Shown here piece after piece: positions 32,841 through 45,400 of a stretch of 64,000 bases of DNA (positions are counted from its first letter, which is position 1; each line of letters begins with the position of its first letter). The translations under genes were made by a program, and so were the position numbers. A model generated the notes under the pieces. The model was not told the DNA's origin and searched no databases. It saw only the letters and a program-made list of their open reading frames with translations. The stretch lies in NCBI GenBank assembly GCA_019044685.2, contig JAGTXX020000013.1, positions 186,001 to 250,000 on the forward strand, in the 5' to 3' direction. The DNA comes from Nannochloris sp. 'desiccata'. Its lineage: Eukaryota > Chlorophyta > Trebouxiophyceae > Chlorellales > Chlorellaceae.

Positions 32841-32845
32841 TTTTT
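32841..32845 (+). terminator. Pol III terminator of the permuted tRNA
   Basis: Five T residues 17 bases after the end of the tRNA 5' half, where a Pol III transcript carrying the 3' half, spacer, 5' half and a short trailer should stop. Confidence 0.65.
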
Positions 32846-33357
32846 GCATTTTTCTCAATATTTACACCCATTTGCGATCGATTGGCACCGTTCCCAGGTC
32901 AACTCGACACCACTAGTTGCAAAAACTACAACCATCTCCATTCACTATTTCTTCCACGGTGGCAGGACAGTACGACACCATCAGCAACTATTGTTCTTGC
33001 TCTTTTCGACTGTAAAATCGCTGTTTTTTGAAATTGTAAACCCAATATCAAGCTCCCTTGAAGACTTTCTTGCATTTTCATGGCCTTTTATGCTCTTGTG
33101 GAGGTAACGGCGGCGGTAGCATTTCTTTCGTGTCTACTTTTTTATATACCTTGTCTGTATTCCTTTTACATTTCAAAATGATTTCCGCAACAAAAATACC
33201 CCTATATCCCACAAATCACATCTAGTAGTAAACCAGATTTCTTAGGATCAAGCAAAGGGAATACGCAGAGAGCTGCTTGGTTCCATTAAAAAGACAAACG
33301 AAAGGCGAGAGCCACCACTTTCAATCTCCTAGGAGCTACTACCCACCCAATCTCCTC
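32846..33357. other. Intergenic
   Basis: Between the permuted tRNA and the short LEA-like gene on the minus strand, whose 3' UTR it presumably includes. The open frames are not convincing and nothing else is recognisable. Confidence 0.45.
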
Positions 33358-33657
33358 TTAAGACCATATCTGTTTAGGTGCTACTTCTGTGGGTGCAGTA
33401 TCTGCAGACTTTTCAGGAGTCTGCAAAATTTTCTCCGCGTCGGTATTTTTCTTTTCAGCAGCGCCTTCTCTAGCTGTCTGAGGCTTTTCAGACCCTGCAG
33501 AGAGTTTCTCTGGAAAATCGCTTTCCCTCTCTTTATATGCATCGATAGGGCGAATTAATCCAGGCCCGCTCAGTTCTTGAGGCTTTTCAGAGGCGGTGTT
33601 TATTTGAGCTCTGACAGCAGAGTTGGATATCGCTGAGGGCGGTGCTTTCTTACTCAT
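33358..33657 (-). CDS. Small hydrophilic LEA-like protein, short tandem copy
   Basis: A 99-residue single-exon protein, rich in Lys, Glu, Ala, Pro and Ser, with no cysteine and no hydrophobic segment. Its N-terminal half matches that of the longer neighbour: AVRAQINTASEKPQELSGPG here against TAAQINPASAEAQELRETG there, both followed by RPI. It is therefore a tandem paralogue that lacks the Ala-rich helical second half. The composition suggests an intrinsically disordered stress protein of the LEA or hydrophilin kind. That is an inference from composition; no named family is recognised. Confidence 0.6.
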   Translation of the reverse strand: MSKKAPPSAISNSAVRAQINTASEKPQELSGPGLIRPIDAYKERESDFPEKLSAGSEKPQTAREGAAEKKNTDAEKILQTPEKSADTAPTEVAPKQIWS

Positions 33658-33814
33658 AGTCGCCTTGGAACAGTTCTATATTGCCTTGGAGCTGTTGTTT
33701 ATAAGTTCTAAAGCTATTGAAAAGGTAGAATTAGGGTATCATTACATTGGCAAAGTAGAGAAATAGATTTATGCTTAGGGTCTCGCCCAGGCGCCAACGT
33801 CCTTCTTTCACCAT

Positions 33815-34572
33815 TCAACCTGAATTCCCCTCGTTTCGACACGCCTCCTTCTCCTCTTCCGGTGGCGACTGTGGCTTTGTGCCTGCTGCTACCAACGTAT
33901 CCCCAACTTTTTTCAACGCCTCCCCAGTTTTAGCTGTCACACTCTGTGCTGCTCCTTTCACAGCGTTCTGGCTCCCTTGCACCCACCCTGCTACTCTTTG
34001 TTTTCCGACGCCGTACATCCGTTCAGCGTCAATTACCGCAGCGGCACCATACTACAATTAGAAAATAAAAAGAAAAGATACTAGAAAAGGTTTAAAATTG
34101 TACGTTAAACTTGCAAATTATGACTGTGTTGCTGAATAAAAAATAACGACAGTACCTTGCGAGCAGTCTCCTTTGTGGCTGCTGCAGCAGTGGCAGCAGC
34201 AATGACGGCGGCTTCCTTGGCGTGAGTTGCAGCAGCACTAGCTCGCTCAGCAGCGAGCTGGGTCAAGCCTGCAATCTCTTCACCACTGCCTACTTGGTTA
34301 CTTGATTTCTTCTCAGGCTTTTCTTCTGGCGTTGCTGCTTGTGGATTTTCTAAAGTCGTTGTTCCTTTGTCTTCATTGCTCTTTTCAGGAGCCCCTTCAA
34401 AAGCTTTCTCTTCACTTCCTACCTTCCCTTTTACTGTTATTGGACGCATTCCAGTCTCTCGCAGCTCTTGGGCTTCAGCAGACGCGGGGTTTATTTGAGC
34501 TGCAGTTTTGTTTTCTTGAGGGTTCGCGCTATCAAAGGCAGAGGCTGGTGGCTGGGATGTCTCGTTACTCAT
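33815..34572 (-). CDS. LEA-like Ala-rich helical protein, long tandem copy
   Basis: A 217-residue, two-exon protein: 34572-34156 (AAG|GTACTG) and 34051-33815 (TTGTAG acceptor), phase 0. The first 95 residues are disordered, Glu/Lys/Pro-rich. The rest is an amphipathic Ala-rich stretch (ERASAAATHAKEAAVIAAAT onward) with 11-residue-like periodicity (KEAA, KETARK, KGAAQSVTAKTGEALKKVGD), typical of group 3 LEA proteins. Such proteins protect membranes and enzymes during desiccation or freezing. It is tandem with the shorter paralogue about 160 bases downstream. The LEA assignment rests on composition and repeat pattern. Confidence 0.65.
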
Positions 34573-34717
34573 ATTGCCTTGGATACTAGTTATTTTGCTT
34601 TGTATAAGGGTATATTTGGGTTTAAAATCTATTTTGCAATATCATTAAAGTGCTTTGCATTAAATCCAACCAGCTTCCTCTGTCCTTCTTAGCGCTCAAA
34701 ATTAAAATCAATGTAAA

Positions 34718-37579
34718 TCAAAGCTTCGCACTTGCAGGTGCAGCTACTATTTCTTGCCCACCATCATCATATTCAACTTTCACAGGTCCTCTCTTACTCT
34801 TCCTACTCGAACTGCTCCTTTCAAGGCTCATTCTTTTCTCCCGCTCTCTTGCTGCTACATTCCCCGCCAGCATGTACGCCACGGACTCTATCGTCACCAT
34901 GGGATTAATTCCAAGCGATGTAGGTAATGTAGACCCATCACAACAGTACATATTCGCCACTTCCCAGCTCTCCCCAGTTGGATCCAACACCGAGGTCTCT
35001 GCCGTGGCACCTAATCTAGCAGTGCCCATTTGATGAGCTGAAAATGTAGCCATTTGGAGATCTACTACACCTCTAGTATGTACACGTTGGAGATATGCTT
35101 GAAATGTAGGATCAGAAATTCTCTCTTGGTGTACCTTTATTGTATCAGCGTCTGGAGCAGCAGTTGTCACGGTGGTGGCGCCTGCATTATTTTTATGATC
35201 AACATCAACAACTACATCATACCTACCCTCTTCACTATTAGCCAACGTAATAACAGAACTCGCCCCAGCAGCAATCAATGCCTGCAACCCAGCTTTCATT
35301 CCTTCCACCATCACTTCTCTGTCTTGCTGACTCATAGTGTATTGCAACCGGGGTCTGCCTTCTTTATCCACTGCAACAGTACCGCCGTTGCCAGAATCCC
35401 GTACTAATACCAATACAGGTACGGAATTAGGGTACTGGATGAGAAGATCTTTGTAGGCGGTGCCACCCAACCAAGGGGCTGCTGCAGCAAAGAGACCTGG
35501 GTGCGTTGCAGGTGTGTATAAGATAAAACCGTAGCCGGATGATTCCCAATTGGCGCCGTGGCGAGAGAAGACACTCATAATAGGACCTTCAGAGCACCTG
35601 TTAGAACATTTGTAAAATCATTAAAAAATGAGTAGAATAAGAACAGACCACATTGTTCAGATTTATAGCAACATGTCAACAACAAACCCCCTGCCCCCAC
35701 CCCTGCCCCCACCCCACACCCACCCACCCACCCACAAAAACAGAAAAAACAAAACAAAACAAAAACTTACCGAATACTTCCACTAGGGGTAGCTCCACAG
35801 AAACCAGAACCACTCCCACTGCTACATCCATCCTCTCCTAAATATGCAGATATCTTCACCTCGGGAGGAAATATACCAACAACACAAGTACAGGGGTGCA
35901 ATCTTAAATTTGCGCCGACATTACCGCCACTAAAAATATTTGAGCGCAGCATCACGGCAGGCGTTTGAATAGCTCCAGCACAGCAAATAACAATCGGAGC
36001 AGAAAAGGAGATTTTCAGAGGGCTACAAGCGGGTCCTACCTTGACGACTACCCCAACAGCTTGTTTAAAACGGCCTTTATTACGAGCATCGCTATTTTTC
36101 TTGGTTTTTTCAAGGATGATGGATTCAACCCATGCTCCAGTTATTATTTTTGTAGTGCCTGTACTGCATGCGTCTGCTAAGAAAGTGTTGACACTATCCT
36201 GTTTTGCACCACGGGCACATCCAAAGCAGCTGCACGAGAGAGAGAGAGAAATGAGGAAGAAAAAAATAATAATGTAGAGCCGGAAAAATAATACGAGAAA
36301 ATAAAGGGATGATAATAATAATAACAATAAAAAGTTTAAAAGCGAAGTATTCTTGTTCTTACCAATGTCCACTGCATTCTGGATCGAGACAATTTCTAGG
36401 TACGTCTCCACAATGCATTCCTGCAGCTTCTAAACCAGCAGCAAGCGCACTACACGCCCCTCCGTGAGCAAACCCGGTATTAACCCCAATCCTCTTGCAC
36501 ACCGTCTCTACCGCTTGATCAAAATGCTCACCAGCAAACGCTGGGAGTCCATACCCTTCAGCCCATTCTTTCCTTACATGCAACGGGGTCTTAAAACTCG
36601 CATTCCAATTGATGCGAGTTCCACCACCGAGAGTGCTTCCTGCGAGCACCGAGGTGGTTCCGTTTTCCGTGGTCAAAAGGCCGCCGTAATCGTACATAGA
36701 GCTAAAGGCCTCGCCTTCTTGTAGCGACATCTGTTGCGCAGGGATGAAACTTGATTTTTCGAGGACTATGACATTCAAACCCGCTTGTGCAAGACGAGCT
36801 GCACTGACACCTCCACCAGCGCCAGAGCCTATGACAATGGCATCAGTAGAGACTATAAAGGCTGGCCGGGTTTTAATGACCACTGGAGAGATACCTCTAC
36901 TCTCATTTTTAGTAGTGCTATGTCCAGGCCAGTGAATGGAAAGACCTTTTGCAGATATTTGAGCAGCAGCACGAGCGATTCCAGCAGTGGAGCCATCTAG
37001 TGAGATGGAACTGAGATCGACGAGGGCAGCTGTGATGCATCGTTCTGCTTCGATTGCTTGCGGTAGAGGGTCGACAGGTCGTTTGGGGTCTGATACTTGA
37101 TATTTTAGTGTTTCTAACAGCGTGGATCTGCCATCTGGATCTATCAAAGTAAACAAAGTAGATAGAAGCAGTCCTTTAAGACCGACAAATGCCTTTCTAA
37201 ATTTAGTTGTTGAGGACTGAGACCAATTTAATAAGATACGCTCTCTATTAGCCATAGGAAGATCTGGAAACGCTGCAGGCGTGATAGGGTGAAATGCAGC
37301 TCGACCACCAAGAATGATTGTACCGAAACGGGTGTTTAATAGCCAGAATAGCGTGTAGAGCTCTCTGCGAAGGTCAGACGAGAGGCGGGTCTCAATTGCT
37401 TCCAAAACCTTTAGCGCAATGCCGTTACTGTCTGAGCCTTGGTATGCATAGAACCGTTCAAGTTCAGAATCGGTCAGAATGGTCGATATTATTGAAGTTG
37501 GAGGTTTCGATCGAATGAAAAAAGTGTCCATGAGAGCGAGGACTACTCGCTCTCTGGAACTCTCGGTTCTCGTATCCAT
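34718..37579 (-). CDS. FAO: Long-chain fatty alcohol oxidase (GMC oxidoreductase)
   Basis: An FAD-linked oxidase converting long-chain alcohols to aldehydes, an 851-residue protein. Exons: 37579-36363 (TG|GTAAGA), 36229-35771 (CG|GTAAGT) and 35597-34718 (CTAACAG), phases 2/1 and 2/1. The N-terminal 230 residues are the long FAO extension. The FAD dinucleotide motif is DAIVIGSGAGGGVSAARLAQ, then LEKSSF. Further markers: STLGGGTRINWNASF, HCCFGCARGAKQDSV across the first junction, CAGAIQTPAVMLRSN, and C-terminal FSAHQMGTARLG with DGSTLPTSLGINPMVTIESV, where the catalytic His/Asn of GMC enzymes lie. The second intron contains a CCCACC-rich plus-strand tract (35693-35733), so the transcript is G-rich there. 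The tail is Ser/Arg-rich. The family call is secure. Confidence 0.92.
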
Positions 37580-37932
37580 TCTAAAACTATAATTAAATTT
37601 GAAATTTATGAAATATTGCTGTTAAGGAAGGTGCAGTGCCCTACGTATATACATTTTAAGGTGTACAGCTGAGCTGGCGGTGAAGGTTGCTTCTTACTAA
37701 AAATAAAGGCCAGCTAGAACTATTGATGGTAATCAATTTGCAGAGGTACTGAACAGACACGTATACGAATGTTAAGTATGAGACACAGCTGTCGAACTCT
37801 CTCTGTGCTGGACTAAAAGATGGCTGGCAAGAGGAGGTCGGCAAGGAGGTCGGCGCTGTCGGCGCCTTGCAAGAAAAATTGAAACAACATAATGATTGTC
37901 TATTTGGCTAAATTATTAAGTTTACTTTTTCC
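37580..37932. promoter_or_regulatory. Divergent promoter region, FAO / SEN54
   Basis: A 353-base gap between divergent starts. It contains a GGAGGTCGGCAAGGAGGTCGGC direct repeat at about 37833-37853. No other signal can be supported. Confidence 0.4.
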
Positions 37933-39344
37933 ATGGTGGATGCCGAGAAATTTTCCGCAGCCATTTTCCGGCGAGGTCAGAAACAGGAATTGTTTGGTGA
38001 TGGTGATGATAATCAAGGAGACCTAGAGCTTGAATTAAAGCTTGATGAACTATTAGATGTATGGAGTTTACCACGGGCAGGGTAAGAATTTAGCGAACCC
38101 ATAATGTCGCTTTTAAACCTTTGTTTCATCTTGAGATTAATAAAAAAAAAAAATGGCAGCAGCCAGGACCTAGCAGTCACTGACCTCACATCGAAACCTC
38201 AATCTTCGTTCATCGTCACTGACCTTTACACATGCATTTTTATAAGCTGAACCCTCTGATCTCTAAATATTTTCCTTTGGTTCTCTTCTCCAGGAAAGAC
38301 TTGGCGGCGGCTATTTGGCGACCTCAACACAACACAGCAGAAGTGGTCCTTCAACGAGGCAGACTCTTCAACCACATCGGCTTTATGTGGGGCAAAAAAC
38401 TATTCCTCCACCCAGAAGAAGCGTTGTATTTAGTTGATAGAGCCAATCTGCTTTTATTCGAGGATACCTCTGCCTCTGGTAAACACTTATACTCTCTTCA
38501 AGAATGCCAAGAACTCATGGTAGCTAATGGCGTCTCTATGGATATGTATCTAGTCTACTGCAAGCTTATGAGAGCGGGTTATATAGTGCAAAGACACCCT
38601 TTTACCTGGGTTGTTAAAAATTCTGAGTCACCGACTCAAATTTGGAGTTTTCCACCCAGTTCATATAATAGCAAAAGCAATAGACTCGCACAACCCGCTA
38701 TTCCTAATTCTGCTTCATCAGTAGTAAAAGTAAAAGAGAGAAAATTGACGGAAGGGGAAGGAGTGGAGGAAGAGGAGCGGGCAGCTAAGCGACAACGAAA
38801 AGGAGAGACATCGATTGCTACCGCCACAGAAAAAAGAACTAGTCACAAAGAAAGCAGAAAGAGTCCTTGGTGGGGATCAACTGGCAGCAACACTACTGCT
38901 GATGCCACAACAACAACTACGATTGCTACTACTACTACTACATCTAAAAACCCTTGGGCAGGCTTAATAGATCAAACAACCCTCCCCCGCTGCACCGTCC
39001 GTGAACCAGCTGTTCACCGAGCACTTGCACTGTTCCCAAATATGCAACCACTCCACCATTTACAGCCTTCTGAAGTTGTAGATCTCGGTATTGTGAATAA
39101 AGATGGGGTTGGGATGCTTCATTTTGATGTGTTCGCTGCAAATAGTCAATTTAGTAGGAAAGCACCTGGCGTACCTCTCTATTCAATATCTGTGTGTGAG
39201 GGCGGGGCACCCCCCTCCTTATTAGGCAATAATGCAGCAGATCAAGCTTCAAATGGGATTCCTGTGCGGTATTCAGGTGTGGAACATGGGGATATCAGCT
39301 ACTTTGCTATTGCAAGAGCAGAATTACATAAAATTATTACTTGA
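37933..39344 (+). CDS. SEN54: tRNA-splicing endonuclease subunit SEN54
   Basis: A structural subunit of the heterotetrameric SEN complex that cuts introns from pre-tRNA. It has 399 residues and two exons: 37933-38081 (GG|GTAAGA) and 38294-39344 (CTCCAG), stop TGA. The Sen54 N-terminal domain is clear: DLAAAIWRPQHNTAEVVLQRG, FNHIGFMWGKKLFLHPEEAL, LVDRANLLLFED, and VYCKLMRAGYIVQRHPFTWV, corresponding to the family's W-x-P, G-LYPEEALYL-E and KLGYVVRRH-type motifs. A basic and Thr-rich disordered middle follows, then a C-terminal domain ending SYFAIARAEL. The intron has a long A run. The gene lies about 5 kb from the permuted tRNA, whose maturation needs this endonuclease. Confidence 0.88.
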
Positions 39345-39419
39345 ATGTACTCTTCTATTTATTGTCAAAGGAAAATCCCTGTGATATCGTAAATCGTAAG
39401 AATTAAAATAGTATCGAAA

Positions 39420-41962
39420 TTACATGGCAGTATCCGGTCGTCTTCGGGCGGCGTTCAAAGCAGCCATAAATGCAGCATCGCGGCTTCCAGGCAAAGCTCT
39501 ACTGCCAGTAGTAGCCTTCCTCTTTGCTACTGGAGCACCACCAGCACTACTGCCACTACTTGGCTGTTTTTTACCAGCAAATACTTGCCTGCAGGCTTCC
39601 ATCACCTCCTTTGCATCTGCCTTGGTCATATCTTCATCAGACGCTACCCTCGCAGCCAATAAATTCGACAACAACACAGGACTGATACCAGGAGCTGTCT
39701 CTAATAGAGTCGAATACGACAACGTAAATGATTCAACGCTATCCGATGCCAAAAAATCGATTGTGTCCATGAGTGGCTGACATTCCAGTGCAGCACGATC
39801 TGAAGACACCAACCCTCCAAAGAAAGATTTAATTTTCGCTACATCTCTTCGTAACGCCTTCAGTTCTCGTTCCTGTACCGACCGGAGTTGCATCGTTACG
39901 GCAGCCACAAAATGCGCCGTGGTCTCTCCAAGAAGTAAATCTACTAATTTACGATAAAGTTGAGGTTGCAACCACGTCTCAAAATCATGCATAAAATCGT
40001 CCAACGTAGCTAAAACACTGCCGGTCACTGTTCCTGAAAGCCACCCGTCAGAAAAGCCAACTCGACCGAACAAATCTGCAAAACCAGGGTCTCCAAAAAC
40101 TGTTTCAACACATGACGACAAAGCAACGTCACCAATGTCTAGAAAGGAGGAACAGGCATCTTTTAAATCAGCTTCAGCTTCAGAATCATCGATAGTATTA
40201 GAAAGGGTGGTGGCGGTAGTATGAGAACCAGGTGTTCCTTGTTGTGATGCAGGAGAGACACTATGAATACCACCAGCCTCACCCCCAGGTGGTCCTCCAC
40301 CGCCACCCCCACACGTTTCAAGCAAGTCTTTTACTCTGGCCACGAATTCCAGCCCCAAGGAATGACACCGTTGACTATTATTCGCCACCGCACACAATAT
40401 TTCTAAAGGATGTTCACTGGCTGCTACTTTGCCGCGTGTCAATTGCTGGAAAGATCTCAACATCCTCGCCGCCTCGGCTGCTACTCTTCTGATCAAAACA
40501 CCTCCAGCTGTCGCTGCGACGCCTAGCTGTTCATCTAAAATACGAAATAAATCGACCGGACCAGGTGTCCAGAGCTTTCCTGCTTGAGAAATAGCAGGCT
40601 CCCCTTTGAAATCTTGTTCGACTATGTTAGATAGCCAAGACCCTAAAATTTCTGCTACCCTGCTACTATATTTTTCTAATAACATAGCAACCCCTGAGAA
40701 ATTATTAGTACCATTAGTAGTACAGTTATTTGTACTATCAGAGTTTAACAACACCTTTGAATTGCTGCTGCTATTTATAAGTTTCATCGTCTTATTGTAT
40801 TCCTCCACCCACCGCATGCACAGCAGGATATCTCCATTAGAAAGTCTATTTGCAGAAAGACCGACCAAATCCAACATACTCCCGACATGGAGATTGCACT
40901 CGCTGCAAATAACTAAAAGAACAGCGTAATGAGGTGGGAAGCAGGGTACTACAACATTTCGTGTCTTTTTCAATTCCAAAATAAGGGAATTTGCTTCATT
41001 TAGCACTTCCCGAAGGAGTTGTTCCACATCAGCATCCTCGGCCATGATCTTGGAACACCGTTGGAGCAGTGGAGCAAAGCTTTCCTGTAACGAAGCTGCC
41101 AACTGTTGCATACATCGTGCTCGCCAGCCTTTACGGAGTTTACTGCCCCCCTGTCCTGCAGCAAGAAGCTCTCTATCGACGCCTTCTTGGATTTCTATTA
41201 CTTGTAGAGCAGCGACAAGCATGGCCGGGTTTCTTTCAGCAACGGTTCTAAAAGAACGGACAGTGCTCCACACCCGTTCTTCCACTTTTGTCATCGCTCT
41301 ATGTACCTGTGTAAAGTAGAAATCTAAGCTAGGGACTTGTAAGGTAGATGTCGCCTGCTGTGATTTAAATGCATCCAAAGCGTGTTTGACTTTGACCACC
41401 GTTGCTTCTAACTCGGCTAAAGATAGATACGCTCTTAGCAAGCTTGACGCGCTGTCATTGCTGGTATTAAGTATCTTTTCTGCTTCTGCAGCTTGTCGGG
41501 GTAACGTAGCTACCGTTTCGGCGCTGTGTAGGGTTTGCCGGACATTTGAATGTACTGCTCCTAATCGCCGAATACTTTCTTTAGCATCAACCAGAGAGGC
41601 ACATTCAGCGCAGAGCGCTTCAATTGAAGCAAATCTCGATTCAAAGGCAGCTAAAGCATCTTGGGCGCGGTCCAGACCGTCTAATCCGCTGCGGAGATCG
41701 TTCATATGGGCGGCAAGGGCGGAGCTGAGTTGTTCTTTTGTGGCGTGCCGTTCAGATTCGTATTCTTCTAGAAGGAGGCTGAGGTTACGGAGATTTTCAG
41801 AGGTGTGTAGGAGGCGTTCTAAGTGTTCCACAGCCTCACGCCGAGCAAAAACAGCCTGCAAAGATGTAGAATGAAATTACCTTGAGGGAGGAGGCAAGGC
41901 AGTGCTGTGATCTGGTTTGAAAGGGTAATGAGGGAAAAGTTCACCTGCTGAGCAGTCGTCAT
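39420..41962 (-). CDS. SEC6: Exocyst complex component SEC6
   Basis: A subunit of the octameric exocyst, which tethers secretory vesicles to the plasma membrane. Exon 1 is only 18 bases (41962-41945, MTTAQQ, donor GTGAAC); exon 2 is 41855-39420. Phase 0, 817 residues, usual length about 750. The N-terminal coiled coil (REAVEHLERLLHTSENLRNL onward, with FASIEALCAEC) matches the Sec6 start. Later Sec6 landmarks are VPCFPPHYAVLLVI, GKLWTPGPVDLFRILDEQLG, SCVETVFGDPGFADLF and DSVESFTLSYSTLLETAPG, with AKEVMEACRQVF near the end. Poly-Asn/Ser and Gly-rich inserts separate the helical bundles. Only 73 bases separate its stop from the SEN54 stop. The assignment rests on motif order. Confidence 0.85.
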
Positions 41963-42447
41963 TGCAAACCAGGACTATAGCCGTTCTTAGTGACTCAAAT
42001 CATCAGTTTTCAGTTGAACTGGCTAGATGTAGCTTATATATATATATATATATATCGAGCACAGAAAAGTGATCACGTTTGGACTAATTTAAGGTTTAAA
42101 GTTGTATTTATAGTACCTGGAAGCCTGAACGCAGGTCTCATATGGTATAAATAAAATCAGGTTAATACCAAATATGGAGTCAGTTGTGTTTAAACTCTTT
42201 TTTAGACGACTGAAGGGCCAGGAACAAGTTCAAGCGGGTAGGGTGCAAAATCGATTCAATAATGATATATTTTACCGAGGCAAATTCATAATCGAAGCAT
42301 TTTATCATGTGTATAAATCCATAATTAGCCTTAAACATAAGTGAATGTACAGTAAACAGGGATTATTCATAAGGAGCTCCTTGACGCCGGAAAATGACTG
42401 ATCAATAAATAATCCTATATTTATCAAATTCCCAGCTTAATTCCGAG
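41963..42447. promoter_or_regulatory. Divergent promoter region, SEC6 / symplekin
   Basis: A 485-base gap between divergent starts. It contains a 21-base (TA)n microsatellite at 42035-42055 and AT-rich sequence. No factor site can be assigned. Confidence 0.45.
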
Positions 42448-45400
42448 ATGGCGGCGGAGGAACAAGCTGTCGAATTTTTAAATAATATCAAGCTTGCCGG
42501 AAGCGCTGCTGAACAGGTAAATCGCCATCTTAAACTCTACATTTTTAAACATGCAAATAGATTATAGAATTTTTGTACTCGAAGCTCACCCATCGCTCTT
42601 TCGTTACAGGTTCAATTACTCAAGAGTCTTCAGGAAATTGTGGTCAAGCGCGATGCTTCCTTAATTCCCACATTTATCCCTGAAATTCTCGAGCTCCAAG
42701 TTGATCCTTCACCGCTTGTTCGACGAACCCTCCTAGACTTCTTCGATGCCGCAATGCAAACAGCCCCTACTGCAGCTACCCTTACAAGCGGCATGCAGTG
42801 TATTCAGATTTTACTACAAGATTCAGTCGCTGCTACAGTAAAAAGAGCTGTTATTTCAGCTTACCCCACTTTCCGAGCATCCCTGGCGCTCACTTTAGTT
42901 CAAGGCAGCCCTTCAGGTGGCGCTGCTGCTGGTACACAAGATGAGAATGCAATCAAGCAGATGTGGAACGCAGGATTAGCACTAAAAGATTCCGTAGTCT
43001 CTTTAGCGTTAGAACCTATCTCAAATAGCGCAGTTAAACTTAGCGCATGCAAATTTATTGAGCAAGCTGCCATGCTCCTCACCGCTGATATCGTCCCTGC
43101 TGTGCCTGCTGTGCTGCCTGCACCCCGCGCATTCCCTTCCGATAATACAATAGTATCGAAATCGGATCTTGTGAGAACTGGGGAAGCATTGGTAGGTGCG
43201 TTAAATACTCTATTAAAGGCAGCAACAAATACTGACGGCAAGCAGGACATTGCCGGGCCTTTGGCTATTACCTGCATTCGTGCTGCGATGAATCTAGTAC
43301 AGCAACGGCCACAGTTCCTAGGCAGAATATTACCTACTCTATTAGCGCTTTCTAAAAACAGCAGCTTTGCCCCACAAAAGAATGAACCAGCTGATGGGGG
43401 AGCGGAGGCGTCAGCAGCACCGACAACGCCATTGCCCAGTCCAGCGGTGGTTTCAGCGCTGAAAGCAGCTCTGCTCGCTGCCTGGAATTCAACACACGCA
43501 ATGGCGAAAGCATGGAAGAATAAAGTAGGAGACGCCTTAAAAGCACTGGGAGAGACACTTCCAGAGCCTGTAGAAGAAGATAGTAATAAAAATCGAGTTT
43601 CAAAACGAGCTCGAGATACCATTGAAACAGCAGAACGCCCAACAAAGCAAGCAGCAGTCGGCTACAACGGCACAGAAAGTGCAGCAGCAGCAGCTCCGAT
43701 GCTCCTGCAACAAGGCGGTATTCCATCTTCCGGTCCTGATATCGCTGCATTACGCCAATTAGATTCAACTTTACGTGGATATATAGCAACACAAAATGCA
43801 ACAGGGATAGCAAGTACGATTTCCACTTTACCGCCGCTCGTCTTGGCTGATTTAGTTGCTTTATATATGCCAAACTTACCTGCAAGGCATCTATTACCCC
43901 CAGACCATGCTCCACATATGCCGTGGCTAGATGATCTAATGACCCAACTCTGGCCGCCAATGCTAGAACAACAACAAGAACAACAACAACCGCCATCGAA
44001 TTTTAGTGCTCCTCAAGATCCCCGCCTGGCGGCTCGTGACGGAGCTCCCGCTCCTACTGCAATTGCACCTCCTCAGGATCCTCGCTTAGCAGCGGCAGCC
44101 GCAGCTCCAAAGTTACCACCAATGCCTATTCCTGATGATATTTTCGAGCCTATTGCTCTTACTGAACAGGAGAAAGCCACAATGCGAAAAAATGCAGTTG
44201 TTCGAATTTTACAAACACAAAAGACGGCAGCCAATGAAATACGAGTAAATCTAGTTGCCCGACTTGCTGCATGTTCTCCCGACTCGGATAGAGTAACTGA
44301 TGCTGTGCTTGAGTATTTATTTGAAGATTTTTATGGAAGAGGTGGGCGAGATGTCGCTCTGGCGTGGTTGTATTTATTGTTCACTGAAGTTGTCGGCACG
44401 GGTCATGGGGGCGGTGACGGTGTTGATGATGGCACTACCGATGCCATTGATATCGATGAAGAGCATGTAGCTCTACAGAATCTGAATAATTTACCAGGAT
44501 CTCGTTACGAAGACGTCTTTCTATCACTTCTAGAAGGTTTAAAAGACAAGGTACCTCCTTCAGATCGAACGATTGTCTTTTTATTGACTGAAGCACCAGC
44601 GCTCCCCGAACCAAGGGTGCATGAATTTCTTTCTTCTTTATGCGCTGCTGGAGGGGAATGGGCTACCCTGGCGTTGATTGCAGCGCGTGATGTCGCGTTA
44701 ACACGACCTCCGAGTCGCCAGAGGGCAGTAGCTGTAGCGTTAGAGGCCTCAATCTCCGAAGATGTCGATGTGAGGACGATGGCGGTGCGGCTGTTGGCGA
44801 ATAGACTTTACCCTGAAAGTTCAATGACAGCGTTGATTGAATCATTTGCTAAAGAACAACTGGGAAAGATGGAAGCAGCAGAGGAAAAAGAAAAACAAGG
44901 AAATGGGGTTATAGAAGTCAAGGAAGAGAAAGATGAGATTATGGATGAGAAAGAAGACGAGGTAAAAAGAAAGGATGGCGAAATACAGGAAGCGATCCAT
45001 GATCCAGAGGCAGCAAAAACTGGAGCACTCGCTTTAGCAGCTGAACAGAAAGCCAAAAACGATGAAAATGAAGCCTCCCGTCGGTGTGCGTTATACTGCG
45101 CTCTGTGTACTAAAAAACATTCACTCTTGCGCGACTTATTCACTTCCTTTGCCGCCTTGAAAAGCTCGAATGCCAAAGCCGCTGTCCTCTCCAATGCTCC
45201 AGGTTTGGCCAAAACACTCGGTCCGACTGCCCCAGCATTAATAAAAGTCATTCAAGACCCGCCTCCAGGTAGCTTAGACCTTGTTCTAGTTATGCTGGGT
45301 GTTTTAACTCAGTCTGGAACACCTCCGTCGATGCTTGTCAATGCGTGCATGCAGTTGTACAAATCGAGTAAAGATTCTCGGGTCCTCGCCCCGGTATTGC

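Noticed and set aside
32788..32870. A conventional tRNA starting at GCGTTAT
   Set aside because: No matching 3' acceptor strand or T arm follows. The alternative anticodon hairpin (TTGGA/TCCAA) leaves an 8-base loop. Both missing parts lie immediately upstream, so the permuted reading is better.
42035..42055. (TA)n run as a regulatory element
   Set aside because: A simple dinucleotide microsatellite; nothing ties it to regulation beyond its position between divergent genes.
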